Source of the DNA: Enterobacteriaceae endosymbiont of Plateumaris consimilis
GTDB taxonomy: Bacteria; Pseudomonadota; Gammaproteobacteria; Enterobacterales; Enterobacteriaceae
Assembly (NCBI RefSeq): GCF_012563145.1
Contig: NZ_CP046230.1
Span: 126,333 to 190,332 of the forward strand
DNA length: 64,000 bases
Direction: 5' to 3'
In this document: positions 42,205-51,907 of the stretch, in pieces
Layout of the letters: the number at the start of each line of letters is the position of its first letter
Numbering within the stretch: the stretch's first letter is position 1
The notes under the pieces: generated by a model
What the model was told of the DNA's origin: nothing
Databases searched by the model: none
Seen by the model: only the letters and a program-made list of their open reading frames with translations
Made by a program: the position numbers and the translations under genes

Positions 42205-45057
42205 ATGGATACAATATATAATCCTAAAGAATTTGAAAAAAAAATATATTTTTTTTGGGAAAATAATGGATATTTCAAATGTACAACAGATAAATTTAAA
42301 AAAAATTTTTCTATTATGGTGCCACCACCTAATATAACTGGTTCTTTACATATGGGACATGCATTACAATATATTATTATTGATATCATAACACGTTATC
42401 AACGTATGCTAGGAAAAAATATTTTGTGTCAAATAGGTACTGATCATGCAGGAATTGCTACTCAAAGTATGATAGAAAAAAATTTTTTTGTAAAAAATAA
42501 TAAAGCTCAATATAAATATGATAAAAAAATTTTTTTAAATGAAGTTTGGAAATGGAAAAAAAAATGTTGTGATGTAATATTTAATCAAATGCGCAGATTA
42601 GGTTTGTCTGCAGATTGGAATCGTAAAAGATTTACTATGGATGATAAATTTTCTAAAACTGTAAAAAATATTTTTATATCTCTTTATAAAGAAGGATTAA
42701 TATATAAAAAAAAAAGATTAACACATTGGGATTTAAAACTTCGTACTGCAATATCTGATTTAGAAGTAGAACATAAAAAACTTAACACTTACGTTTGGTA
42801 TATTCGTTATTCATTAGAAAAAAATATAACTACATTAACTGGTAAAAATTATTTAGTTATATCTACTACAAGACCAGAAACATTGTTAGCTGATACTGCT
42901 ATAGCTATTAATCCACTAGATAAACGTTATTCTAATTTAATAGGAAAATTTGTAATAGTACCATTAATTAATAGAAAAATACCTATTATTATAGATAATC
43001 ATGCAGATATAAATAAAGGTACTGGATGTGTAAAAATAAGTCCAGCACATAATTTTGATGATTATCAAGTAGCAATTAGACATAATTTACCTTTAATAAA
43101 TATATTTAATAATCATGGTAATATTTTAAATAAATACCAAATTTATGATATTTATGGCAAAAAAATAAAAATTTATTCTGAAAATATACCTGATATATTC
43201 CAAAATTTGCATTATACAAAAGTAAGAAAAATTATTATTAATATGATTAAAAATGATGGATTACTTGAACTATATGAACAAAAACTAATATTAGTACCAT
43301 ATAGTTCTCGTAGTAATACTATAATTCAACCTATGTTAACCAGTCAATGGTATTTAAATATTAAAAAACTAGCTAAAACAGCAATAAATGCAGTTAAGAA
43401 AAAACAAATTAAATTTTTTCCTCAAATTTATGAAAATATGTTTTATTCTTGGATGGAAAATATTCAAGATTGGTGTATATCTCGTCAATTATGGTGGGGT
43501 CATCAAATACCAATATGGTATGATATTAATAAAAAAATTTATGTTGGAAAAAATGAAAAAGAAATACGTAATACATATAATTTAAAAAAAGATGTTTTTA
43601 TTAAACAAGATAAAAATGTATTAGATACATGGTTTTCATCTAGTTTATGGACTTTTGTTACTTTAGATTGGCCAAATTATACAAAAGAATTTTCTATGTT
43701 CCATCCAACAAATGTTATTGTTAGTGGTTTTGATATTATATTTTTTTGGATATCTAGAATGATTATGATGACAATGCATTTTGTTAAAAATAAAGATAAT
43801 ACATCACAAATTCCATTTAAAAATATTTTAATGACTGGTTTAATTAGAGATGAAAAAGGAGAAAAAATGTCAAAATCCAAAGGTAATGTTATTGATCCAA
43901 TTGACATTATTGATGGTATCTCATTTACTGATTTATTAAAAAAAAGACTTATTAACATAACAGAAGAAAAATATATCCAATTGATTAAGAATCATACAAA
44001 AAAACATTTTTTAAATGGTAGTAAAAGTTATGGAACCGATGCTTTAAGATTTACATTAGCTGCTTTATCTTCTACAGGAAGAGATATATATTGGGATATG
44101 TCTCGTTTAGATGGTTATCGTAATTTTTGTAATAAACTTTGGAATGCAAGTATTTTAATTTTAAAAAATATAAAATATAAATATATTAATAATAAAGAAA
44201 AATTATCCATTACTGATAAATGGATTATTAGTGAATATAATATAGTAATAAAATTATATACAAATGCATTAAATAAATATCGTTTTGATCAAGCTACTAA
44301 TATCTTATATAATTTTATATGGAATAAATTTTGTGATTGGTATTTAGAATATGCAAAAATAATTTTTAAAAATAAAATTCAAATTCAATATATGAGTATA
44401 CATTATACCTTATACAATATTTTTGAATCATTATTAAAACTTGCTCATCCTATTATTCCTTTTTTAACTGAAGTTATATGGCAAAAAATTAAAAAAAATA
44501 AAAAAAAATATAGTGATAGTATCATGATACAATCTTTTCCAAAATTTAATAAAACAGAAATAGACAATAAAGCTGCAAGCTTTTTTAAAATTTTAATGAA
44601 AATAATTACTGTTGTTCGTAAAATAAAAATTGATATATATATAAAAACAAATAAAAAAATTAATCTTTATTTAAAAAATAAAAATCAAGAAATATTTTTA
44701 TATTTAAAAAATAATGTATATTTATTACAAAACTTTTTAAATATTAATCAAATTTTTTTTATTTTACAAAAAGAATTATTTCCTAAAATGTCATTTATAG
44801 AAAAAATAGATGATATTGAATTATCAATTCCTATAGATAATGCTTTAATTGATAAAGATTATGTATTAGTTAAAATTAATAAAAGATTAAAACATAACAA
44901 ACAATCAATAGATTATTTAAATAATTTAATTAGTAATAAAAATTTTTTAAAAAATGCACCTAAAAATGTTATTGAAAATAATATTCAAAAATTAAAAAAA
45001 TATAAAAAAATAGAAATAGAGTTAATTAAAAAAAGAGAATTAATTAAAATAATATAA
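42205..45057 (+). CDS. valS: Valyl-tRNA synthetase
   Basis: ValS is the class Ia synthetase that charges tRNA-Val and edits mischarged threonine. It has 950 residues (E. coli 951): the HIGH-type HMGH at 49-52, the CP1 editing domain with TTRPETLLADTAIA, KMSKS at 554-558, an anticodon-binding helical domain, and the C-terminal coiled coil, here Lys/Asn rich. All blocks are contiguous. It follows pepA after 41 bp and is followed by the OTCase gene as in related enterics. Confidence 0.98.
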   Translation: MDTIYNPKEFEKKIYFFWENNGYFKCTTDKFKKNFSIMVPPPNITGSLHMGHALQYIIIDIITRYQRMLGKNILCQIGTDHAGIATQSMIEKNFFVKNNKAQYKYDKKIFLNEVWKWKKKCCDVIFNQMRRLGLSADWNRKRFTMDDKFSKTVKNIFISLYKEGLIYKKKRLTHWDLKLRTAISDLEVEHKKLNTYVWYIRYSLEKNITTLTGKNYLVISTTRPETLLADTAIAINPLDKRYSNLIGKFVIVPLINRKIPIIIDNHADINKGTGCVKISPAHNFDDYQVAIRHNLPLINIFNNHGNILNKYQIYDIYGKKIKIYSENIPDIFQNLHYTKVRKIIINMIKNDGLLELYEQKLILVPYSSRSNTIIQPMLTSQWYLNIKKLAKTAINAVKKKQIKFFPQIYENMFYSWMENIQDWCISRQLWWGHQIPIWYDINKKIYVGKNEKEIRNTYNLKKDVFIKQDKNVLDTWFSSSLWTFVTLDWPNYTKEFSMFHPTNVIVSGFDIIFFWISRMIMMTMHFVKNKDNTSQIPFKNILMTGLIRDEKGEKMSKSKGNVIDPIDIIDGISFTDLLKKRLINITEEKYIQLIKNHTKKHFLNGSKSYGTDALRFTLAALSSTGRDIYWDMSRLDGYRNFCNKLWNASILILKNIKYKYINNKEKLSITDKWIISEYNIVIKLYTNALNKYRFDQATNILYNFIWNKFCDWYLEYAKIIFKNKIQIQYMSIHYTLYNIFESLLKLAHPIIPFLTEVIWQKIKKNKKKYSDSIMIQSFPKFNKTEIDNKAASFFKILMKIITVVRKIKIDIYIKTNKKINLYLKNKNQEIFLYLKNNVYLLQNFLNINQIFFILQKELFPKMSFIEKIDDIELSIPIDNALIDKDYVLVKINKRLKHNKQSIDYLNNLISNKNFLKNAPKNVIENNIQKLKKYKKIEIELIKKRELIKII

Positions 45058-45114
45058 TATTAAATATATTGATTATTTTATAATAGATATAAATTTTATT
45101 TATAGGTAATTATT

Positions 45115-46125
45115 ATGAATCAATTTTATAATCGTCATTTTTTAAAATTATCAGATTTTTCTAAAAAAGATATTTATGAATTACTTAATATTTCATTAAA
45201 ACTTAAAAACGATAAAAAGAAAAATAAAGAAATTAAAAAATTATATAATAAAAATATAATTTTAATTTTTGAAAAAGAATCAACTAGAACAAGATGTTCT
45301 TTTGAAATAGCATGTTATGATCAAGATGCTAAAATAACATATTTAGATAAACATAATAGTCATATAGGATATAAAGAATCAATTAAAGATACTGCACGTA
45401 TATTAAGTCAAATATATGATGGAATAGTTTTTCGTGGTAAAAATCAAAAAGATATAGAAATTTTATCAAAATATTCAAATATTCCTGTTTGGAATGGTTT
45501 AACAAAAGAATTTCATCCTATTCAAATATTAGCAGATTTATTAACAATACAAGAATGTTTAATTAATAAATCTTTAGATAAAATCTCATTATCATATATA
45601 GGAGATATAAATAATAATATTGCTAATAGTCTTATAGAAGCATCGTTAATTATTGGATTTCAATTAAATTTAATATCACCAAAAAAATTATGGCCTAATA
45701 ATACATTATTTAATAATTTATTATTAAATAAAAACAAAATTTTTATAACAGATAATATCAATGATGGTGTTAAAAATACAGATTTTATTTATACTGATGT
45801 TTGGTTGTCTATGGGAGAATCTTCTCAATTGTGGGAATCAAGAATTCATGATTTATATATTTATCAAGTTAATAAAAAGTTACTATTACAAACTAAAAAT
45901 AAAAATGTAAAAGTTATGCATTGTTTACCATCATTACATATATATAATCATTATAAAAAATATTTTAATAATAAAATTATATTTAAATATAATTTATTTG
46001 ATGGATTAGAAATTACAGATGAAGTTTTTGAATCTCAAAATAGTATTATTTTTAAACAATCAGAAAATAAACTTCATGTTATTAAAGCAATAATATTATT
46101 AACTTTATTAAAAAATAAATATTAA
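45115..46125 (+). CDS. argF: Ornithine carbamoyltransferase
   Basis: This enzyme makes citrulline from ornithine and carbamoyl phosphate in arginine synthesis. It has 336 residues (E. coli ArgI 334). The carbamoyl-phosphate loop STRTR is at 56-60, the SMG loop at 232-234 (DVWLSMGE) and HCLP at 269-272. The HPTQ motif reads HPIQ (134-137), with Thr replaced by Ile, and the segment after HCLP is diverged. E. coli ArgF and ArgI cannot be told apart here; the place beside valS is that of argI. No other arg gene is in the window. Confidence 0.93.
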   Translation: MNQFYNRHFLKLSDFSKKDIYELLNISLKLKNDKKKNKEIKKLYNKNIILIFEKESTRTRCSFEIACYDQDAKITYLDKHNSHIGYKESIKDTARILSQIYDGIVFRGKNQKDIEILSKYSNIPVWNGLTKEFHPIQILADLLTIQECLINKSLDKISLSYIGDINNNIANSLIEASLIIGFQLNLISPKKLWPNNTLFNNLLLNKNKIFITDNINDGVKNTDFIYTDVWLSMGESSQLWESRIHDLYIYQVNKKLLLQTKNKNVKVMHCLPSLHIYNHYKKYFNNKIIFKYNLFDGLEITDEVFESQNSIIFKQSENKLHVIKAIILLTLLKNKY

Positions 46126-46147
46126 ATTATCTTATAATATATATAAA

Positions 46148-46192
46148 ATTTGAAAAAATTAATATTATTAAAATATAATTTATTTTTCAAAT
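46148..46192 (+). terminator. Candidate terminator after the OTCase gene
   Basis: A 10-bp inverted repeat (46148-46157 ATTTGAAAAA and 46183-46192 TTTTTCAAAT) with a 25-nt loop lies 22 bp after the stop codon. The position fits a terminator but the loop is long and the stem A/T-rich. The gap on to ridA holds nothing else recognisable. Confidence 0.35.
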
Positions 46193-46277
46193 CATTAAAA
46201 TAATACTATAATATTAATATTGATTATAATAAATATTAATTTAATATTATAAAAATTTATTTAGGAATTTATTTTTT

Positions 46278-46679
46278 ATGAAAGAAATAATTCATACTCA
46301 AAATGCTCCTATACCTATAGGTCCATATGTACAAGGGATTGTATTTAAAAATATAATTTTTATTTCAGGTCAGATATCTATTAATCCTTTAAATAATAAA
46401 ATTGAAAATAATAATATAGAAAAACAAACTGTTCAAGTATTAAAAAATATTAAATATATTATTAATAAAGTAAATTGTTCTATTAAAAATATAGTAAAAA
46501 CTACAATATTTTTAATAAATTTAGATGATTTGAATATTATAAATAATATTTATAAAGATTTTTTTATTAAAAATAATGCACATTATCCTGCTAGAACTTG
46601 TGTAGAAGTATCTCGTTTACCTAAAAATGCAAAAGTTGAAATAGAAGCTATAGCAATAAAAAATAATTATTCTTCATAA
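46278..46679 (+). CDS. ridA: RidA, reactive enamine/imine deaminase
   Basis: RidA (YjgF) hydrolyses 2-aminoacrylate and related imines released by PLP enzymes, protecting aminotransferases. The 133-residue protein (E. coli 128) keeps IPIGPYVQG, FISGQI and the ARTCVEVSRLP block with the catalytic arginine, and VEIEAIAI at the end. Neighbours resemble the argI-pyrBI-ridA area of E. coli with pyrB and pyrI missing. It is 10 bp upstream of potD, so the two probably share a transcript. Confidence 0.95.
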   Translation: MKEIIHTQNAPIPIGPYVQGIVFKNIIFISGQISINPLNNKIENNNIEKQTVQVLKNIKYIINKVNCSIKNIVKTTIFLINLDDLNIINNIYKDFFIKNNAHYPARTCVEVSRLPKNAKVEIEAIAIKNNYSS

Positions 46680-46689
46680 GGAAGATTAT

Positions 46690-47739
46690 ATGATTTTTTT
46701 AATAAAATTAATATTTATTTTTTTTATATTTAATTTACCAATTAAATGTTTATATGCAATTACTAATAATAATACAGTTGTTTTTTATAATTGGACAGAA
46801 TATGTACCTGAAGGTTTATTAGAAGAATTTACTAAAGAAACTGGAATTAAAGTTATTTATTCAACATATGAATCAAACGAAAGTATGTATGCAAAGTTAA
46901 AAACTTATAAAAAAGAATCTTATGATCTTATTGTACCTTCTACATATTTTATTGCTAAAATGAAAAATGAAGGTATGTTACAAAAAATTGATAAAAAAAA
47001 ATTAACAAATTTTATTAATTTAGATTCTAAATTTTTAAATAAATCTTTTGATCCTAATAATGATTATTCAATTCCATATATATGGGGTGTTACAACTATT
47101 GCTATAAATAGCAATGAAATAAATTTAAATAACATAAATAGTTGGTCAGATTTATGGAATCCTAAATATAAAAATTTAATTTCATTAGTTAATGATGCTA
47201 GAGAAGTTTTTCAAATAGCATTAATGAAATTAGGTTATTCAGGTAATGACACTAATTTAAATCATATTAAAAATGCATTTAAAGAATTAAAAAAATTAAT
47301 GCCTAATATCGTTACATTTAATTCAGATAATCCTGGTATTCCTTTTATAGAAGGAGAAGCTGTATTAGGAATGATATGGAACGGATCTGCATATGCAGTT
47401 AAAAAATTAGGTATTCCTTTAAAAATTATTTGGCCTAAAGAAGGTGGAATTTTTTGGATGGATAGTTTTGCTATTCCTTCTAATGCAAAAAATGTAGAAG
47501 GTGCTTTAAAATTAATTAATTTTTTATTAAGAGCAAAAATAGCAGCTCAAGTAGCACAAATAACAGGATATTCGACACCTAATTTAGCAGCAAAAAAATT
47601 ATTACCTAAAAATATGATTAATGATAATACATTATATCCAAATGATAAAATCATTAAAAAAGGTGAATGGCAAAATGATATAGGTGATGATATTAATAAA
47701 GAATATGAAATTTATTTTCAACAATTAAAAAATTTATAG
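46690..47739 (+). CDS. potD: PotD, periplasmic spermidine/putrescine-binding protein
   Basis: PotD captures polyamines for the PotABC importer. A hydrophobic signal peptide (about residues 1-24, probable cleavage after LYA) precedes a mature domain very close to E. coli PotD: YNWTEYVPEGLLEEF, TYESNESMYAKLKTY, the DDYSIPY-like NDYSIPYIWG and FWMDSFAIP. Length 349 (E. coli 348). potA, potB and potC are not adjacent; potD stands behind ridA. Secretion would use the SecA/LepB machinery encoded nearby. It converges with trhO with a 17-bp gap. Confidence 0.96.
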   Translation: MIFLIKLIFIFFIFNLPIKCLYAITNNNTVVFYNWTEYVPEGLLEEFTKETGIKVIYSTYESNESMYAKLKTYKKESYDLIVPSTYFIAKMKNEGMLQKIDKKKLTNFINLDSKFLNKSFDPNNDYSIPYIWGVTTIAINSNEINLNNINSWSDLWNPKYKNLISLVNDAREVFQIALMKLGYSGNDTNLNHIKNAFKELKKLMPNIVTFNSDNPGIPFIEGEAVLGMIWNGSAYAVKKLGIPLKIIWPKEGGIFWMDSFAIPSNAKNVEGALKLINFLLRAKIAAQVAQITGYSTPNLAAKKLLPKNMINDNTLYPNDKIIKKGEWQNDIGDDINKEYEIYFQQLKNL

Positions 47740-47776
47740 AAAATATTTAATAAAATTTATTTTAAATAAATATTTT
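47740..47776. terminator. Candidate bidirectional terminator between potD and trhO
   Basis: A perfect 10-bp A/T inverted repeat (47740-47749 and 47767-47776) with a 17-nt loop begins right after the potD stop and reaches into the last codons of trhO. Location at a convergent junction supports a role, but composition weakens the case. Confidence 0.4.
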
Positions 47777-48701
47777 TACATTTTTTACTACAACAATTAT
47801 AATATTTTTCTTTACATAAAGGACATTGAATAAATAATAAATGACAATAATTATTTTTACAATTAGTATGTATATCATAAAAATTATTACATTGATAACA
47901 ACGTGAAATAATATCTGTAGTTACTGATTCTGCCATTCTATTGTCAAAAACAAAATTTTTTCCTTTAAATTCAATAGGCAAATTATTTTTTTTAGCATCA
48001 TTAATATAACCAATAATACCACCTTTAATATGAAAGATATTTTTAAAATTATTAAATATTAACCAAGAAGTAGCTTTTTCACAACGAATACCACCAGTGC
48101 AATATAAAATAATATTTTTATCTTGATATTTTTTTAAATTACATAACAACATTGACATTTGTTCTCTAAAATTACGTGATGATTTAAATATAATAGCATT
48201 ATTAAAATGACCTATTTCATATTCATAATAATTTCTGATATCTATAAGAATAGTATTTTTACTATCTATCATTTTATTTACTTGCGAAGCATTTAAGTAT
48301 TTTCCAATAATATTAAATTTTAAAAAATTAAAGTTTTGTATATTATCATTTAAAATATTTTTTTTATGTATAACTTTTAAAACCCAAAATGCATTTTTTT
48401 TATGTTCTATTGCTAGATTTATATATAAATCTTTTAATTTAGGATTTAGTTTATATAAAAAAAATTTTATTATATTATAAAAATAACAAGGAACACTAAT
48501 TTGTGCATTTATTCCTTCATGAGAAATATATATTCTACCTAAAATATCTAAAGCATTAAATAAAATGTAAATATTATCACGTAATGATAATGGATCATTT
48601 ATAAAAAAATATTTATAAAAAGATAATATTTTTCTTTCTTCGTTTTTTTTAAATATGATTTTTTTTAATTTAAAATTAGATATTCTATTGTAAAGTAACA
48701 T
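47757..48701 (-). CDS. trhO: TrhO, tRNA U34 5-hydroxylation protein (rhodanese family)
   Basis: TrhO (YceA) performs oxygen-dependent hydroxylation of U34 in a subset of tRNAs, the first step to cmo5U/mo5U. An N-terminal acylphosphatase-like domain (HEGINAQISVP near 61) is followed by a rhodanese domain with the catalytic C201 (LYCTGGIRCEK) and a cysteine-rich C-terminal cluster. It stops at 314 residues, lacking the basic tail of about 35 residues found in E. coli (350). The core looks functional. The downstream neighbour on this strand is potD, convergent; tRNA-Leu lies just upstream. Confidence 0.94.
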   Translation of the reverse strand: MLLYNRISNFKLKKIIFKKNEERKILSFYKYFFINDPLSLRDNIYILFNALDILGRIYISHEGINAQISVPCYFYNIIKFFLYKLNPKLKDLYINLAIEHKKNAFWVLKVIHKKNILNDNIQNFNFLKFNIIGKYLNASQVNKMIDSKNTILIDIRNYYEYEIGHFNNAIIFKSSRNFREQMSMLLCNLKKYQDKNIILYCTGGIRCEKATSWLIFNNFKNIFHIKGGIIGYINDAKKNNLPIEFKGKNFVFDNRMAESVTTDIISRCYQCNNFYDIHTNCKNNYCHLLFIQCPLCKEKYYNCCSKKCKNIYLK

Positions 48702-48726
48702 AATAAATAATCCTTATAGATTAGAT

Positions 48727-48813
48727 TACCGAAGATCGGACTTGAACCGATATATCATAAAAAATGATGGTTGATTTTGAATCAACTGCGTTTACCTATT
48801 TCGCCACTTCGGC
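48727..48813 (-). tRNA. tRNA-Leu (anticodon CAA)
   Basis: The 87-nt sequence matches E. coli leuX closely: GCCGAAG acceptor, GTTGATTCAAAATCAAC anticodon arm with CAA, a long variable arm and GGTTCAAGTCC in the T arm. The last acceptor pair is G1.U72 instead of G-C, with discriminator A. CCA is not encoded. It reads UUG codons. Confidence 0.96.
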
Positions 48814-48839
48814 ATAATATTTTACAATAAATATTGTAT

Positions 48840-48866
48840 ATTATAACATAATAATTATATATTCAA
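48840..48866 (-). promoter_or_regulatory. Promoter of tRNA-Leu
   Basis: On the minus strand TTGAAT (48866-48861) and a perfect TATAAT (48845-48840) are 15 bp apart, 27 bp before the tRNA 5' end. Spacing is short but position is appropriate. Confidence 0.45.
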
Positions 48867-48909
48867 TTTATTTAATCATATAAAATTAACCTTATTTGAT
48901 ATAATTATC

Positions 48910-48939
48910 TTGACAGTAATATATTATTAATAATAATAT
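48910..48939 (+). promoter_or_regulatory. Promoter of tRNA-Asn
   Basis: A perfect -35 TTGACA (48910-48915) and TAATAT (48934-48939) with an 18-bp spacer lie 17 bp before the mature 5' end. This is the best -35 match I noticed in the window and sits in a divergent region shared with tRNA-Leu. Confidence 0.65.
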
Positions 48940-48956
48940 AAATAGATATCTAATAA

Positions 48957-49029
48957 TCCTCTGTAGTTCAGTTGGTAGAACGGCGGACTGTTAATCCGTA
49001 TGTCACTGGTTCGAATCCAGTCAGGGGAG
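48957..49029 (+). tRNA. tRNA-Asn (anticodon GTT)
   Basis: The 73-nt sequence is nearly identical to E. coli asnT (TCCTCTGTAGTTCAGTTGG, GGACTGTTAATCC anticodon arm, CTGGTTCGAATCCAG T arm). The acceptor stem has a T4.G69 wobble. The discriminator is G, and CCA is not encoded. Confidence 0.97.
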
Positions 49030-49145
49030 AATACTAAATAATAAATTTTATTTATTAATTTATGATTATATCTTTTTTCAATATTTTAAATTATATTAAT
49101 AAAATTATGAATTATTAATTATTTATTTATTAATTTACTATTTTT

Positions 49146-50090
49146 ATGAATATAAATTTAAAAGATCTTCTTCAACAAGACATTTTAAATGAACTTTTAT
49201 CTATTAAAGATATGGTTCGTTGGTCAGCTAGTTGTTTTAGTATATCTAATATATGGTATGGACATGGAACTGATAATCCTTTAGATGAATCTATTCAATT
49301 AATATTACCTATATTAGGATTACCACCACATATATGGAATAATATATGTGATGCAAAATTAACTTTAAAAGAACGAAAATTAATATTTAAATTAGTGTCT
49401 AAAAGAATAAATAATAGGATACCTATAGTATATTTAACAAATAAAACTTGGTTTTGTGGACATGAGTTATATATTGATCAGAGAGTATTAATTCCTAGAT
49501 CACCAATATCAGAATTAATTAATAATAAATTTCAATCTAATGGATTAAAATTAACATTTACTCCTAAAAATATATTAGATTTATGTACTGGAAGTGGATG
49601 TATTGCTATTGCATGTGCATATTTATTTCCTAATGCTCATATAGATGCTATAGATATTTCTTTAGATGCTATTAATGTCACCGAATATAATGTTGAATTA
49701 CATGGTTTAGAAAACCGTATTACTCCAATTCATAGTAATTTATTCGAAAAATTATATAACTTTCCTACTTACGATTTAATAATAGCTAATCCACCTTATA
49801 TTGATAAAAAAGAATTAAAATATTTACCTAAAGAATATTCATATGAACCACAATTAGGTTTAATATCTAAAAATAATGGATTAGATATTATTAATGATAT
49901 AATCTTAAATTCTTTTTTTTTTCTTAAAAAAAAGGGTTTTTTAATATGTGAAGTAGGAAATCAAATAAAATATATAAAAAAAAAATATCATTTTATAAAT
50001 TTTAAATGGTTAAAAATAAAAAATGGAGGTACAGGTATATTTAAATTAAGTCGAAATACAATAAAAAAAATAAGAATAATGAAAAGGTAA
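49146..50090 (+). CDS. prmB: PrmB, ribosomal protein uL3 glutamine methyltransferase
   Basis: PrmB methylates a glutamine of ribosomal protein L3 (uL3) during 50S assembly. The 314-residue protein (E. coli 310) has the family N-terminal helical domain (WYGHGTDNP near 37-45), SAM motif [11 protein letters not shown] at 144-154 and catalytic NPPY at 215-218. The WYGHGTDNP and PRSPI signatures separate it from PrmC, which acts on release factors. It is 7 bp upstream of aroC, the same pair as in E. coli. Confidence 0.96.
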   Translation: MNINLKDLLQQDILNELLSIKDMVRWSASCFSISNIWYGHGTDNPLDESIQLILPILGLPPHIWNNICDAKLTLKERKLIFKLVSKRINNRIPIVYLTNKTWFCGHELYIDQRVLIPRSPISELINNKFQSNGLKLTFTPKNILDLCTGSGCIAIACAYLFPNAHIDAIDISLDAINVTEYNVELHGLENRITPIHSNLFEKLYNFPTYDLIIANPPYIDKKELKYLPKEYSYEPQLGLISKNNGLDIINDIILNSFFFLKKKGFLICEVGNQIKYIKKKYHFINFKWLKIKNGGTGIFKLSRNTIKKIRIMKR

Positions 50091-50097
50091 AAATATT

Positions 50098-51171
50098 ATG
50101 TCAGGTAATAGTATTGGAAAAATATTTCGCGTAACTACTTATGGAGAATCTCATGGTATTGCTTTAGGATGTATTGTAGATGGTGTTCCTCCTGGTATTC
50201 CTCTAAAAGAATATGATTTACAAAAAGATTTAGATAAAAGAAGACCTGGACACTCTAAATATACCTCTCAAAGAAAAGAATTAGATATAATTAAAATTAT
50301 GTCTGGGACATTTAATGGTTTAACTACTGGAACAAGTATTGGTCTTATGATTAAAAATATAGACCAAAGATCACAAGATTATAATAATATTAAAAATATA
50401 TTTCGTCCTGGACATGCTGATTATACATATCAAAAGAAATATGGTATAAGAGATTATAGAGGTGGAGGACGTTCTTCTGCAAGAGAAACAACTATGCGTG
50501 TTGCCGCTGGTGCTATTGCAAAAAAATATTTATTAATAAAATATAATACTAAAATCAGAGGTTATTTATCACAAATGGGTAATATTATTTGTGATTTTAA
50601 AAGTTGGTCAGAAGTAAATAAAAATCCTTTTTTTTGTCCTAATATAGATCAAATACAAGATTTAAAAAATATGATAAATAATTTAAAAAAAATAGGAAAT
50701 TCTATAGGAGCTAAAATTACTATTATTGTAGAAAATATACCAGTAGGACTAGGTGAACCAGTTTTTGATAAATTAGATGCAGATTTAGCTCATTCTATAA
50801 TGAGTATAAATGCCGTAAAAGGAATAGAAATAGGTGATGGTTTTAAATCTGTTAATACATTAGGAAGTGATTATCGTGATGAAATTAGATCTAATGGATT
50901 TCAAAGTAATCATTCTGGAGGCATCTTAGGAGGAATCAGTACAGGACAAAATATTATTATCAACTTTGCTATAAAACCTACTTCTAGTATTTCTACTATA
51001 GGTAGAACAATAAATTTAGATAATAATGAAGTTCAATGTACAACACAAGGTAGACATGATCCTTGTGTTGGAATAAGAGCTATACCTATAGGAGAAGCAA
51101 TGGTAGCAATCACAATATTAGATCATTTATTACGTTATCGAGCACAATGTGCAGATATTTTATTTAAATAA
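50098..51171 (+). CDS. aroC: Chorismate synthase
   Basis: AroC converts EPSP to chorismate, the branch point for Phe, Tyr, Trp and folate, using reduced FMN without net redox. It has 357 residues (E. coli 361): [14 protein letters not shown] near 16, [22 protein letters not shown], the [11 protein letters not shown] phosphate-binding region and [11 protein letters not shown]. Only the extreme C-terminus is trimmed. Its presence fits supply of aromatic amino acids to a host (inference). Its stop codon directly abuts the stop codon of the next gene on the opposite strand. Confidence 0.98.
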   Translation: MSGNSIGKIFRVTTYGESHGIALGCIVDGVPPGIPLKEYDLQKDLDKRRPGHSKYTSQRKELDIIKIMSGTFNGLTTGTSIGLMIKNIDQRSQDYNNIKNIFRPGHADYTYQKKYGIRDYRGGGRSSARETTMRVAAGAIAKKYLLIKYNTKIRGYLSQMGNIICDFKSWSEVNKNPFFCPNIDQIQDLKNMINNLKKIGNSIGAKITIIVENIPVGLGEPVFDKLDADLAHSIMSINAVKGIEIGDGFKSVNTLGSDYRDEIRSNGFQSNHSGGILGGISTGQNIIINFAIKPTSSISTIGRTINLDNNEVQCTTQGRHDPCVGIRAIPIGEAMVAITILDHLLRYRAQCADILFK

Positions 51172-51777
51172 TTAATTTAATTCATTTATGTTATTAGTTA
51201 AATAATCAGATATTCCTACTGATGTAGGTATTATGCTTTTTTTACCTTTTTCCCACTGAGCAGGACATACTTCACCATATTTTTCATAATGATTTAAAGC
51301 ATCAATCATTCTTATCATTTCATTAACATTTCTACCAAAAGGTAAATCATTTACTAATTGATGTCTTATAATGCCTTTTTTGTCTATTAAAAAAGAAGCT
51401 CTTAATGCAACTCCTAGTTCAGGATATTCAATACCATATTTTTTTTGTATTTCTTTTTTCAAATCAGATATCATTATAAATTTAATTTTTCCAATACCGC
51501 CATTTTTAATAGAAGTATTACGCCATGCATTATGAGTAAATTGTGAATCACATGAAATTCCTAAAATGTTGACATTTCTTTCATTAAAATCATTATAATG
51601 ATTATTAAATGATATTATTTCTGAAGGACAAACAAATGTAAAATCTAAAGGCCAAAAAAATATAACAGTAACTTTATTTTTAGAATATTCTATAAAATTA
51701 AAATTATTTATAATTGAACCATCATTTAAAACTGCTGAAGCATTAAAATCAGGAGCTTTTTTTGTAACTAAAACCAT
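51172..51777 (-). CDS. Typical 2-Cys peroxiredoxin (AhpC/TSA family)
   Basis: Reduces hydrogen and alkyl peroxides in the cytoplasm. Peroxidatic C50 in DFTFVCPSE and resolving C171 in GEVCPAQW define a typical 2-Cys enzyme of 201 residues. The VNDLPFGRNVNE segment is closer to the eukaryote/Tsa-like Prx1 group than to E. coli AhpC. A GGIG loop (residues 93-96) occurs but the C-terminal YF motif of over-oxidation-sensitive enzymes does not. No AhpF is adjacent, so a thioredoxin-type reductant is likely. Confidence 0.94.
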   Translation of the reverse strand: MVLVTKKAPDFNASAVLNDGSIINNFNFIEYSKNKVTVIFFWPLDFTFVCPSEIISFNNHYNDFNERNVNILGISCDSQFTHNAWRNTSIKNGGIGKIKFIMISDLKKEIQKKYGIEYPELGVALRASFLIDKKGIIRHQLVNDLPFGRNVNEMIRMIDALNHYEKYGEVCPAQWEKGKKSIIPTSVGISDYLTNNINELN

Positions 51778-51907
51778 AGTAAATTCCTAAAATTTTATTT
51801 GATAAAACATAATTTTTTATGTTATTTTATATAATAATTGTTTATCATTCAATTAATTATTTTAAAATTTTAAAATAATTATATTTCATTATTAAGGAAT
51901 AAACTAG

